The position numbers and the translations under genes are program-made. From positions 1-21,032 of the forward strand of contig JAEZUI010000030.1 of NCBI GenBank assembly GCA_023421115.1: a DNA stretch of 21,032 nucleotides, read 5' to 3'. Below, one piece after another: positions 1 through 7,037 of this stretch. The DNA is from Bacillota bacterium (GTDB taxonomy: Bacteria; Bacillota; Clostridia; Acetivibrionales; Acetivibrionaceae). Every line of letters starts with the position of its first letter. Position 1 is the stretch's first letter. The notes under the pieces are model-generated. The model saw nothing but the letters and a program-made list of their open reading frames with translations, did no database searches and was not told the DNA's origin.

Positions 1-2
1 TG

Positions 3-263
3 GAATACTTAGGTACAAATGAGGAAATAAGAAGATATTATGAGTTAAGAGAAAAGGCAATACACGATGAAATAACTCGATTAACAGGTGCTAAGGAAGA
101 AGGAATACAGCAAGGAATACAGCAAGGAATACAGCAAGGCGAACATAATAAAGGCTTTGAAATAGCAAGAAATATGCTTTTAGATGGAATAGAGGATACC
201 ATTATAGAAAAGTATACTGGTATTTCAAAAGATGATCTAGAAAAATTAAAAAATAATACGTAA
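3..263 (+). CDS. Rpn family nuclease/transposase, C-terminal fragment (cut by window edge)
   Basis: This is an open frame entering from the left edge, 86 residues to the stop. It reads EYLGTNEEIRRYYELREKAI and continues into a charged tail with GIQQ repeats. Seen: the E/R/K-rich helix after YLGTNEEIRR, a Q/G-rich hinge, and a short final segment typical of the C-terminus of Rpn (PD-(D/E)XK recombination-promoting nuclease, 'putative transposase') proteins. Known of the family: the catalytic nuclease domain is N-terminal, so it would lie outside this window. No helix-turn-helix or DDE motif is visible here. The gene lies 34 bases upstream of a truncated gene remnant, which fits a mobile or recombination-prone locus. 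The family call rests on the tail only. Confidence 0.7.
   Translation, partial: EYLGTNEEIRRYYELREKAIHDEITRLTGAKEEGIQQGIQQGIQQGEHNKGFEIARNMLLDGIEDTIIEKYTGISKDDLEKLKNNT
102..137 (+). repeat. Three tandem 12-bp in-frame repeats (Gly-Ile-Gln-Gln)
   Basis: GGAATACAGCAA occurs three times without mismatch at 102-113, 114-125 and 126-137. It encodes GIQQ three times inside the Rpn-like C-terminal tail. Exact tandem copies with a unit divisible by three suggest replication slippage that keeps the frame. Such Q/G hinges between the nuclease domain and the tail are common in Rpn proteins. Confidence 0.9.
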
Positions 264-300
264 AACAGAAGCAGGATAGATTTATTTTTGTGTATAGTAT

Positions 301-1131
301 ACCCCACCACATGTAGTCGACCCTAAAAACCCAGGTGCCGTAGATGAAATCATTCACCTTGGTGACTTTTGGAATGAAGAAGGTATGCGCAAAAACAGGG
401 AAGAGATAATTAAGGATAATAAGGAAGTGGGAAGAACTTTTAGAAGGGCATACAAATACATAAAAGGTGCATATTCCTTTTATGAGGACAGTGCTGAAAT
501 TATAAGCTGGGGAATTGACAACGCCAAGGTTAATTCAGTTGCAAATGACCTTATGAAAGATGTATTTAAAGATAGGAATACATCAGATAAGGAAGGCAAT
601 ATAAGGCGACTTTTTGCAAGTGCGATAACGCCTAATGGATATGCTAACTATTTATCGACACTTTTAAATACCAATAAGGTTTATGCTTTGAAAGGCAGAC
701 CAGGTACAGGTACTGAGAAAGTGGTTTCAAAGGTTATGGATTTGGCAGTTGAAAAAGGGTATGATGTAGAAGCTTATTATTGTGCATTAAATCCCCATAA
801 GCTTGAACACTTGGTAATACCTAAACTAAGTGTGGCACTTACTACATCTAATGACTATCACAGCTGTGATGAAAAAGCATTAGTACAAATCAATCTTGAC
901 GAATTCATAGATGATGGGATATTAAATAGATATAAGTGTGATCTTGAATTAAACAAGAAGGAATTCGATTATATTATGGATACTGCAATAAAAACTGTTG
1001 CTAAGGCAAAGGCAATTCATGATAGAATGGAAGCTTACTATATTCCAAATATGGATTATGAAGCAATACAGAGATGTTTCGAGGTTACATTGGCGAGAAT
1101 TATCGGGTTTGCTGAGGAATTCAAGCTGTAA
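301..1131 (+). pseudogene. 5'-truncated PRK06851-like P-loop protein
   Basis: The longest ATG frame starts at 385, but family-like sequence continues upstream without a stop to about 301 (PHVVDPKNPGAVDEIIHLGD, then FWNEEGM). The next stop upstream is at 295. The homology therefore begins abruptly, with no start codon or ribosome binding site at that point. From memory of the family, intact members are about 370 residues with two related P-loop halves, and PHVVDPKNPG lies near the end of the first. Here about 276 residues remain, so the first Walker A half is gone. The second half is present: LKGRPGTGTEKV followed by YYCALNPHKLEHLVIPKLSV. The usual Lys-Ser/Thr of Walker A is not seen in this second loop, which may be a family trait. 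An internal start at ATG 385 could still give a 248-residue product, but GAAGAAGG upstream is a weak RBS. Most likely a decaying gene of unknown function. Confidence 0.7.
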
Positions 1132-1161
1132 ATTGTATACACATTTGAAGAGGAATGTTAT

Positions 1162-1199
1162 AAAATCTCAGAGAATAAATAAAATAGCTCTGAGATTTT
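1162..1199 (+). terminator. Hairpin terminator after the truncated gene
   Basis: A perfect 12-bp inverted repeat: AAAATCTCAGAG at 1162-1173 and CTCTGAGATTTT at 1188-1199, with a 14-base AT-rich loop. The T-run at the end is short (TTTTC), so this is a moderate intrinsic terminator. It sits 31 bases after the stop of the truncated gene and before the RBS of the next small gene. Confidence 0.65.
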
Positions 1200-1261
1200 C
1201 TCATATTCTTTATTTGAAAAATTAAAGTTTTATGATATACTTGTCGGAGGAGAGTGATATT

Positions 1262-1600
1262 ATGGATGATAAAGTATTTGAAATGATGGAGAAAATATAT
1301 AGTGAGTTGACTAGTTTTAAGGCAGAAGTAAACCAAAGGCTCGATAAAGTAGATCAAAGGCTTGATAAAGTAGATCAAAGGCTTGACAAAGTAGATCAAA
1401 GGCTTGATAAAGTAGATAAAAAAGTGGACAAAAATACTGTTTTGCTTGAAAAAACAAATGATAATATAAAGATACTTGCTGAGGTTCAACAAAATCATTT
1501 TGAAATTAATGAACGTCAGCATGAAGAGATGAATAAGATAAATAAGGAAGAAGTAGAACTGCTGAAAAGTGCAATATATCATATATCACATAATGCATAG
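1262..1600 (+). CDS. Small coiled-coil protein with QRLDKVD heptad repeats
   Basis: Predicted 112-residue soluble protein, MDDKVFEMMEKIYSELTSFK at the start. The ATG at 1262 is chosen because GGAGG at 1246-1250 is suitably placed; the longer frame from 1232 has no RBS ahead of it. Residues about 25-52 are four near-identical heptads QRLDKVD followed by KKVD, with hydrophobic L and V at heptad core spacing, so a coiled coil is almost certain. The rest is also helical and highly charged, ending HISHNA. There is no signal peptide, membrane segment or catalytic motif. Terminators on both sides make it a single-gene unit. It resembles the minus-strand gene at 13762-14064 in size and layout. Function is unknown; I do not recognise a named family. 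Confidence 0.75.
   Translation: MDDKVFEMMEKIYSELTSFKAEVNQRLDKVDQRLDKVDQRLDKVDQRLDKVDKKVDKNTVLLEKTNDNIKILAEVQQNHFEINERQHEEMNKINKEEVELLKSAIYHISHNA
1334..1417 (+). repeat. Four tandem 21-bp repeats encoding one coiled-coil heptad each
   Basis: Units at 1334-1354, 1355-1375, 1376-1396 and 1397-1417 share CAAAGGCTTGATAAAGTAGA plus a final T, with one substitution each in unit 1 (CTC for CTT) and unit 3 (GAC for GAT). Each encodes QRLDKVD. The 21-bp unit equals exactly one heptad, so copy-number changes would lengthen or shorten the coiled coil without breaking the frame. Confidence 0.95.
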
Positions 1601-1616
1601 GTAAGTGTAAAAATAC

Positions 1617-1640
1617 GGACTTTTAAGGTCCTTTTTTGTT
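1617..1640 (+). terminator. Rho-independent terminator after the coiled-coil gene
   Basis: GGACTT, a three-base loop TTA, then AGGTCC (one G-T pair), followed by a T-rich run TTTTTTGTTTT. It starts 17 bases after the stop codon at 1600. Confidence 0.75.
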
Positions 1641-2110
1641 TTGTGGTTGCGAAATTACTGATTTAGATATAATATTTAATTGAGAACCTTATTTATAATA
1701 TGAATTATTCAGACATATCATTTCTATGAAGTATTCAATTCAGTTATATTTGTCCTAACAAGATGTTTTAATATTATGATAATAGTATAAAAACATTGAT
1801 AATCTGTAAAATTCCATAATGAATGTTTTCTATATTGAACTCAATTCCATAAAGAATTTGAGTTTAATGTACATGATTTCTCGAAGATTTTAAGAACTAA
1901 TATAAAGTGTGTTTTGAGAAACATGCAAGAGTTGGATTTTTTTAATTTATCTCTTTTTGCTTTATGGGGTTAAAAAGTATGTGCATTAGAGAATATCCTT
2001 TATTTAGTATTATTCCATAAACAGCGTTACCAAGTATTCTATTAAGTTTACATTTTATAGGCTTGATAGGATATTAGTATAAAATTATATAAAAATAAGG
2101 GGGAACGAAA
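1641..2110. other. Long AT-rich upstream region of the xylanase gene
   Basis: About 470 bases with no credible coding frame on either strand. It holds three copies of ATTCCATAA (1811-1819, 1844-1852, 2012-2020). The second lies in the loop of an imperfect hairpin, AACTCAATTC at about 1839-1848 against GAATTTGAGTT at about 1854-1864. These could be regulator sites for the xylanase gene, but no known operator is recognised. A TTTACA-17-GATATT promoter candidate near 2047-2076 is weak. No sigma-I-like C-rich -35 element, as used by some cellulosomal genes, was seen. Confidence 0.5.
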
Positions 2111-5100
2111 ATGAAGGCTAGGGGTTTTATATCACTAGTGACGGTGTTGACATTTTTGGCTTCGGCACTGCTTATTGGAAATGTATCAGCTTATACAACT
2201 GAAGAAGAGGCAAGCATATTTCCGTTTGCAAAAGGATTTGAAGACGGGTCACTGTTAGGTGTACGTACAAAGTATACAGAAATTAATTCAGTTGATTCAG
2301 AGCTTGCACATGAAGGAACTAAAAGTTTAAAAGTATCAAACAGGACTTATGAATGGGAAGGCCCTCAAATTGACCTTATGGGTAAGTTGCAAAAGGGTGA
2401 AACATATTACTGTTCAGCCTGGGTGTATCAGGATACCGGCGAGCCTCAAATTTTCAGATTAACAGCTTATAGTTGTGATGATTCAAGTGAAGACCTTTAT
2501 GAGGGAAGATTTTATACAACTATAGAACAAAATCTTGAAGTTCCAAGCGGAGTTTGGACAAGACTTGATGGATTGTATACCTATAATTATGAGGGAACAC
2601 CTAAATTTATGGTTGTATATGTTGAAGCAGGAGAAATCGGATTCGATTTTTATGTGGATGATATAGTTATTGCAGGACCTTCTGTTATAAACAGTAATTT
2701 TGAAGATGAAAGTACAAAAGGATGGAGTGGCAACGGTTCAACACTTGATGTAAGTGAAGAATTTGCTCAAAGTGGTGACTTCAGTTTGAAGGTTACAGGA
2801 AGAAAAAATGCTTGGGAAGGACCTGTAGCAGATTTGATGGGCAAACTGGTTAAAGGAAATACTTACTATACATCAGCCTGGGTTTATCAGGAAAGCGGTG
2901 AGCCTCAGACCTTCAGATTGACAGCTTATAGTCGTGATGATTCAAGTGTGGATCCTTATGATGGTAAGTTCTATAAAACAGTTGCTGAAAATATGGAAGT
3001 ACCAAGTGGAGAGTGGACAAGACTAGAGGGCTTGTATACATATGAATATACTGGAGAACCTTCCGGACTTACTTTTTATTTGGAATCACCGGAAATAGAT
3101 TTTGACTTTTATGTGGATGATGTAGTTGTGGCAGGTAAGATTAGAAATGCTGATGATGATGCAAAATTATGTGAAACTAGTTTTGAAGATTCAAAATTAG
3201 CTGGTTGGACAGCTCAAGGTACAGGTGAAGATGCAAAAGTTTCAATTAACGAAGCTTCTGCGCATGACGGTTTTAAGAGTCTTCTCGTTACTGGCAGGGC
3301 AGATACTTGGCAGGGAGCGAAATTTGATCTTCTTAATAAAGTAAAGAAAGGCCAGCAAGTGGATATATCAATGTGGGTTTATCAGACTTCAGGAAAAAAT
3401 CAGGAGATGAGAGTATCCATATGTACTGATGCGGAGGGAGATCCTACCTATAATACAATAGCTGTAGACAGTGCAGTTCCCAGCCGCACATGGAGTGAAT
3501 TAAAAGGCACTTATACAATTACATATACCGGAGATTTAGAGCAGTTGTTTATATATGTTGAATCAGGACATCCAACGGCAGATATAGGTATTGATGATGT
3601 ACTGATAATTGTTCCTGTTGTTGAAGAAGGTATTGAGATGGATATTCCTTCATTAAAAGATGTTTTTTCGGATTACTTCCCTATAGGCGTTGCAGTTCCG
3701 CCTTCATCCTTTGATAATGAACTTCAATCGGAGCTTATTAAAAAGCACTTTAACAGTATTACAGCTGAAAACGATATGAAGGTTGACTCAATGCAGCCTA
3801 CAGAAGGAAACTTTAATTTTGCAAAGGGCGATCGTTTTGTAGAATTTGCACAGGAAAACGGAATGCGTTTAAGAGGTCACACTCTTTTATGGCACCAGGC
3901 AGTACCAAGTTGGATATTCGTTGATGATGAGGGTAATGATGTATCAAGAGAAGTGCTTCTTGATAGAATGAAGACTCACATTCAGACTTTGATTAAGTAC
4001 TATGGTGATAAAGTTGAAGTTTGGGATGTTGTTAATGAAGCTGTAGGAGACAGTCAGCCTTTTGGACTTAGGAATTCGAAGTGGAAACAGATTATAGGTG
4101 ATGACTATGTTATAAAGGCTTTTGATTATGCTTATGAGGCTATTGTTGAGGAAGGTCTTGAAGGTAAAGTAAAACTATACTACAACGATTATAACAATGA
4201 AGAAAATCCTCAGAGAAGAGAAGGAATACTTAATCTTGTTAAAGAATTAAAGGAAAAAACTCATATCGACGGTGTAGGCCACCAAGGTCATATCGGCATT
4301 GACTATGGTTCTGTGGAAGGGGTTAGGGAGACACTGAAAGGTTACCTTGACTTAGGTCTTGAAGTTGAACTTACGGAATTGGATATGTCGGTATATAGTG
4401 GTTTGACTGCACCGGATGCGCCAATAACCGAAGAACAGTTGATAAGACAGGCGTACAAATACAAAGAACTTATAGATATGTTAAAAGAACTTGATGCACA
4501 GTATCCTGACAAACTCTTGGGCTTGACTTTCTGGGGGTTAAAGGATGATATGACTTGGTTGAATTACTATGAAAATGTAAGTAGAACTGATGCTCCATTA
4601 CTTTTCGACAAGAATGGAAAAGCAAAATACGCATACTGGGCACTTGTTGATGCTTCAAAGCTTCCTGTATTTGTGAAGGGCGCGATGTCCCTAAAGGGAA
4701 CCCCTGTTGTTGACGGAAAGATAGATTCCGTATGGGATATAACAAAAAGTATAGAGGTTGTTGACTTGAACGGAAAGTCAAAAGGAAATGTTAAGACTTT
4801 ATGGGATGATAAAAATCTATATGCTTTAGTGAAAGTGGATGGAGAACCATCAAAAGTTGAATTCTATATTGATGAAAACAATAGTAAGAATGAAAGAAAT
4901 GAGGCAGAAGACGCTTACTTTAGCTTTATAACTTCTGGTGAGACTACAGGGAAGGCAACGGTGATTTCAAATAAGGTAGACGGAGGTTATGAATTTGAGA
5001 TTTGTATGCCTTTTATAAGCGGTCCTTCAAGCAAGATTGGATTTGATGCAAGGTTGACTTACGGTGAAGGTGATAACGCTGTGTTTGTCAGCTGGAATGA

Positions 5101-6229
5101 TATTAAAAATACACAGGACAGCAATACATCAGGATATGGAGTTTTAACTCTTGTAAATCCGAAGTATACTGAGGCAACGAAAGGTACTCCAACTATCGAC
5201 GGTGAAATTGATGAGGCATGGGCAAATGCAAAGGAAATTTCCACCGATGTTATTACAGCCGGTACCGAGCCAGCTAAAGCTACTGTTAAAACAATGTGGG
5301 ATGAAAATTACCTGTATGTTTTAGCAGAGGTTAAAGATTCTGTGCTTTGCGATACAAGCGAAAATCCATGGGAGCAAGATTCAATAGAGTTTTTTGTTGA
5401 TGAGAACAATGGCAGAACTGCTGAGTATGAAGCCGATGATGCACAGTACAGAGTTAATTACAATAATGTACAATCCTTTAGTGCAAACTGCGTCGAAGAT
5501 AAATTTGTTACAGTAACTAAGGTTGTATATGAAGAGGATGCAGTAAGCGGATACCTTGTAGAAGCTGCAGTTCCGTTTAACACAATCAAAGGAAAACCTG
5601 GACATATCATGGGCTTTGATTTACAGGTAAATGATGATACAAATGCTGATGGAGTAAGAGACGGAATGTCAAACTGGAATGATGCAACGGGAGTAGGTTA
5701 TAAGAATACTGAAGCTTTCGGACTTTTGAAGCTGGCGGATAACAGTAATAAATACACTATATCCGGTTATATAAAGCCAGACTTTAAATATACTGAAGAT
5801 AAAATTCCTGAAGTAGAATCATGTTTTGTGGTAGAAGTAGTCGGAACAGATTTGAAAGCTTCATCAGATAATGGGCATTTTGTAATAACAGGAGTACCTG
5901 CAAGTGAAGAAGGATACACCTTGAAGATTACAAAAGAAAGCTACCTTGCAAGAGAGTTAAAAGATGTTGTGGTTACAGGGAATACTGAGATATCAACTGA
6001 AAGCGCACCATTAATTATGTGGGCGGGAGATATTGTAATAGACGGACATCAGGATAATGCAATAAACATGGCTGATGTAATGTATCTATGCAAATCCTTC
6101 AATACTGTAAAAGGTGATCAAAAATATTTCGAGAGCAGTGATATAAATAAAGATGGCGCTATAAACATGGAAGACATAGTGATCGTCGGAAAGCATTTTA
6201 ATAAAATCTCTGCTGACTACGAAAAATAA
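2111..6229 (+). CDS. Cellulosomal GH10 xylanase, CBM22x3-GH10-CBM9x2-dockerin
   Basis: Secreted endo-1,4-beta-xylanase, 1372 residues; AAGGGGG at 2097-2103 supports the ATG. Order: signal peptide 1-27 (cleavage after NVSA); CBM22 modules at about 30-190, 192-342 and 352-497; GH10 at about 510-847; two CBM9 modules at about 855-1015 and 1016-1212; a small beta module about 1213-1303 (YTISGYIKP onward); type I dockerin about 1305-1366. In GH10 the acid/base is E643 (WDVVNEAV) and the nucleophile E756 (ELTELDMS), with the TAENDMK and GHTLLWH motifs intact. All three CBM22s keep the R-x3-W-[EQ]-G and Y-[VL]-E positions linked to xylan binding in this family. The first CBM9 lacks the PWEQDSIE loop that the second keeps. 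Dockerin calcium loops are at 1311-1322 and 1344-1355. The enzyme should join the cellulosome through cohesin binding. The gene is monocistronic, followed by a strong terminator. Confidence 0.95.
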   Translation: MKARGFISLVTVLTFLASALLIGNVSAYTTEEEASIFPFAKGFEDGSLLGVRTKYTEINSVDSELAHEGTKSLKVSNRTYEWEGPQIDLMGKLQKGETYYCSAWVYQDTGEPQIFRLTAYSCDDSSEDLYEGRFYTTIEQNLEVPSGVWTRLDGLYTYNYEGTPKFMVVYVEAGEIGFDFYVDDIVIAGPSVINSNFEDESTKGWSGNGSTLDVSEEFAQSGDFSLKVTGRKNAWEGPVADLMGKLVKGNTYYTSAWVYQESGEPQTFRLTAYSRDDSSVDPYDGKFYKTVAENMEVPSGEWTRLEGLYTYEYTGEPSGLTFYLESPEIDFDFYVDDVVVAGKIRNADDDAKLCETSFEDSKLAGWTAQGTGEDAKVSINEASAHDGFKSLLVTGRADTWQGAKFDLLNKVKKGQQVDISMWVYQTSGKNQEMRVSICTDAEGDPTYNTIAVDSAVPSRTWSELKGTYTITYTGDLEQLFIYVESGHPTADIGIDDVLIIVPVVEEGIEMDIPSLKDVFSDYFPIGVAVPPSSFDNELQSELIKKHFNSITAENDMKVDSMQPTEGNFNFAKGDRFVEFAQENGMRLRGHTLLWHQAVPSWIFVDDEGNDVSREVLLDRMKTHIQTLIKYYGDKVEVWDVVNEAVGDSQPFGLRNSKWKQIIGDDYVIKAFDYAYEAIVEEGLEGKVKLYYNDYNNEENPQRREGILNLVKELKEKTHIDGVGHQGHIGIDYGSVEGVRETLKGYLDLGLEVELTELDMSVYSGLTAPDAPITEEQLIRQAYKYKELIDMLKELDAQYPDKLLGLTFWGLKDDMTWLNYYENVSRTDAPLLFDKNGKAKYAYWALVDASKLPVFVKGAMSLKGTPVVDGKIDSVWDITKSIEVVDLNGKSKGNVKTLWDDKNLYALVKVDGEPSKVEFYIDENNSKNERNEAEDAYFSFITSGETTGKATVISNKVDGGYEFEICMPFISGPSSKIGFDARLTYGEGDNAVFVSWNDIKNTQDSNTSGYGVLTLVNPKYTEATKGTPTIDGEIDEAWANAKEISTDVITAGTEPAKATVKTMWDENYLYVLAEVKDSVLCDTSENPWEQDSIEFFVDENNGRTAEYEADDAQYRVNYNNVQSFSANCVEDKFVTVTKVVYEEDAVSGYLVEAAVPFNTIKGKPGHIMGFDLQVNDDTNADGVRDGMSNWNDATGVGYKNTEAFGLLKLADNSNKYTISGYIKPDFKYTEDKIPEVESCFVVEVVGTDLKASSDNGHFVITGVPASEEGYTLKITKESYLARELKDVVVTGNTEISTESAPLIMWAGDIVIDGHQDNAINMADVMYLCKSFNTVKGDQKYFESSDINKDGAINMEDIVIVGKHFNKISADYEK

Positions 6230-6245
6230 TTACACTAAGTAATAT

Positions 6246-6278
6246 AAAAAACTCCGGTGCAGAAGCCCGGAGTTTTTT
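6246..6278. terminator. Strong bidirectional terminator between xylanase and gatD
   Basis: AAAAAACTCCGG pairs with CCGGAGTTTTTT across a short GC-containing loop. The A-run on the left and T-run on the right let it work on both strands, ending the plus-strand xylanase transcript and the minus-strand murT-gatD transcript, whose last stop is at 6290. Confidence 0.9.
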
Positions 6279-6289
6279 GTTTATTGAAA

Positions 6290-7036
6290 TTAGCCTACTA
6301 CTCTTTGAAGCATAGTATTGTGAGCTAGTTCTTCAAATTCATCGTTTAGTTTTTGAAGTGATACAAAATCTTTGTATTTTTGCTTGAGTGCACGGGTTAT
6401 TAAGTGGTCAGTCAGGAGGGGGTTCTTAGGAAGCAAACTCCCATGGGAATATGAGCAAATTACATTTTTATAGGTGGCACCTTCAAAACCGTCTTCTCCA
6501 TTATTTCCATAACCTTTTACAAGCTTTCCGAGAGGTGAGACCAAAGGGCCAAGGTAAGTCCTGCCGGAATGATTCTCAAAGCCGACAATTTTTCCGTCAT
6601 AACTCTCGGATTTGAGAAAATCGCACTCAAAGCAAAAATTTCCTATCATTCTTTCTTTGCCCCCAACAGTCCACAGATCAAGAGCCTTTAAAAACTCAAT
6701 CTCTTTTCCGTCCCAAGTTTTATAGTAGTTGCCCAGCAGTTGATAACCACCGCAGATAGCAAGGAATATCTTATCATTTTGTATGGCGTTTTTAATCTCA
6801 TTTCCTTTTTGCTTTAAAACATCATCTTGTATTATTTCCTGTTCATAGTCCTGACCGCCTCCAAGAAAGATAATATCATAGTTTTCTGCATCAAACTCAT
6901 CACCCATACTAATATTGGATATGGTTGTGTGAATGCCTCTCCATTGAGACCGTTTTGAAATTGCGATAATATTTCCTCTGTCTCCATATAGATTTAATAA
7001 ATCAGGATATAGGTGACATATATTTAACTCATACAT
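6290..7036 (-). CDS. gatD: Lipid II isoglutaminyl synthase, glutamine amidotransferase subunit GatD
   Basis: 248 residues, CobB/CobQ-like class I glutamine amidotransferase. It supplies ammonia from glutamine to MurT, which amidates the alpha-carboxyl of D-Glu in lipid II on the cytoplasmic side of the membrane. Seen: N-terminal ICHLYPDLLNLYGDRGN, typical of GatD; FLGGGQDYEQ; nucleophile elbow LAICGGYQLLG with C95; and CSYSHGSLLPKNP with candidate catalytic H198. No CobB/CobQ synthetase domain precedes it, which matches free-standing GatD. The gene begins one base after the murT stop (TAGTATG), so the two are translationally coupled. A terminator follows. The fused neighbour makes the function much surer than the amidotransferase fold alone. 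Confidence 0.93.
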   Translation of the reverse strand: MYELNICHLYPDLLNLYGDRGNIIAISKRSQWRGIHTTISNISMGDEFDAENYDIIFLGGGQDYEQEIIQDDVLKQKGNEIKNAIQNDKIFLAICGGYQLLGNYYKTWDGKEIEFLKALDLWTVGGKERMIGNFCFECDFLKSESYDGKIVGFENHSGRTYLGPLVSPLGKLVKGYGNNGEDGFEGATYKNVICSYSHGSLLPKNPLLTDHLITRALKQKYKDFVSLQKLNDEFEELAHNTMLQRVVG

Positions 7037-7037
7037 A

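Noticed and set aside
1121..1582. 153-codon minus-strand frame with FIYFIKPLIYF repeats
   Set aside because: Antisense of the coiled-coil heptad repeats and the upstream terminator; the plus-strand gene has the RBS and the sensible protein.
2063..2091. TTGATA-17-TATATA as the xylanase promoter
   Set aside because: Transcription would begin at about 2098, inside the ribosome binding site at 2097-2103, so it cannot give a normal leader.
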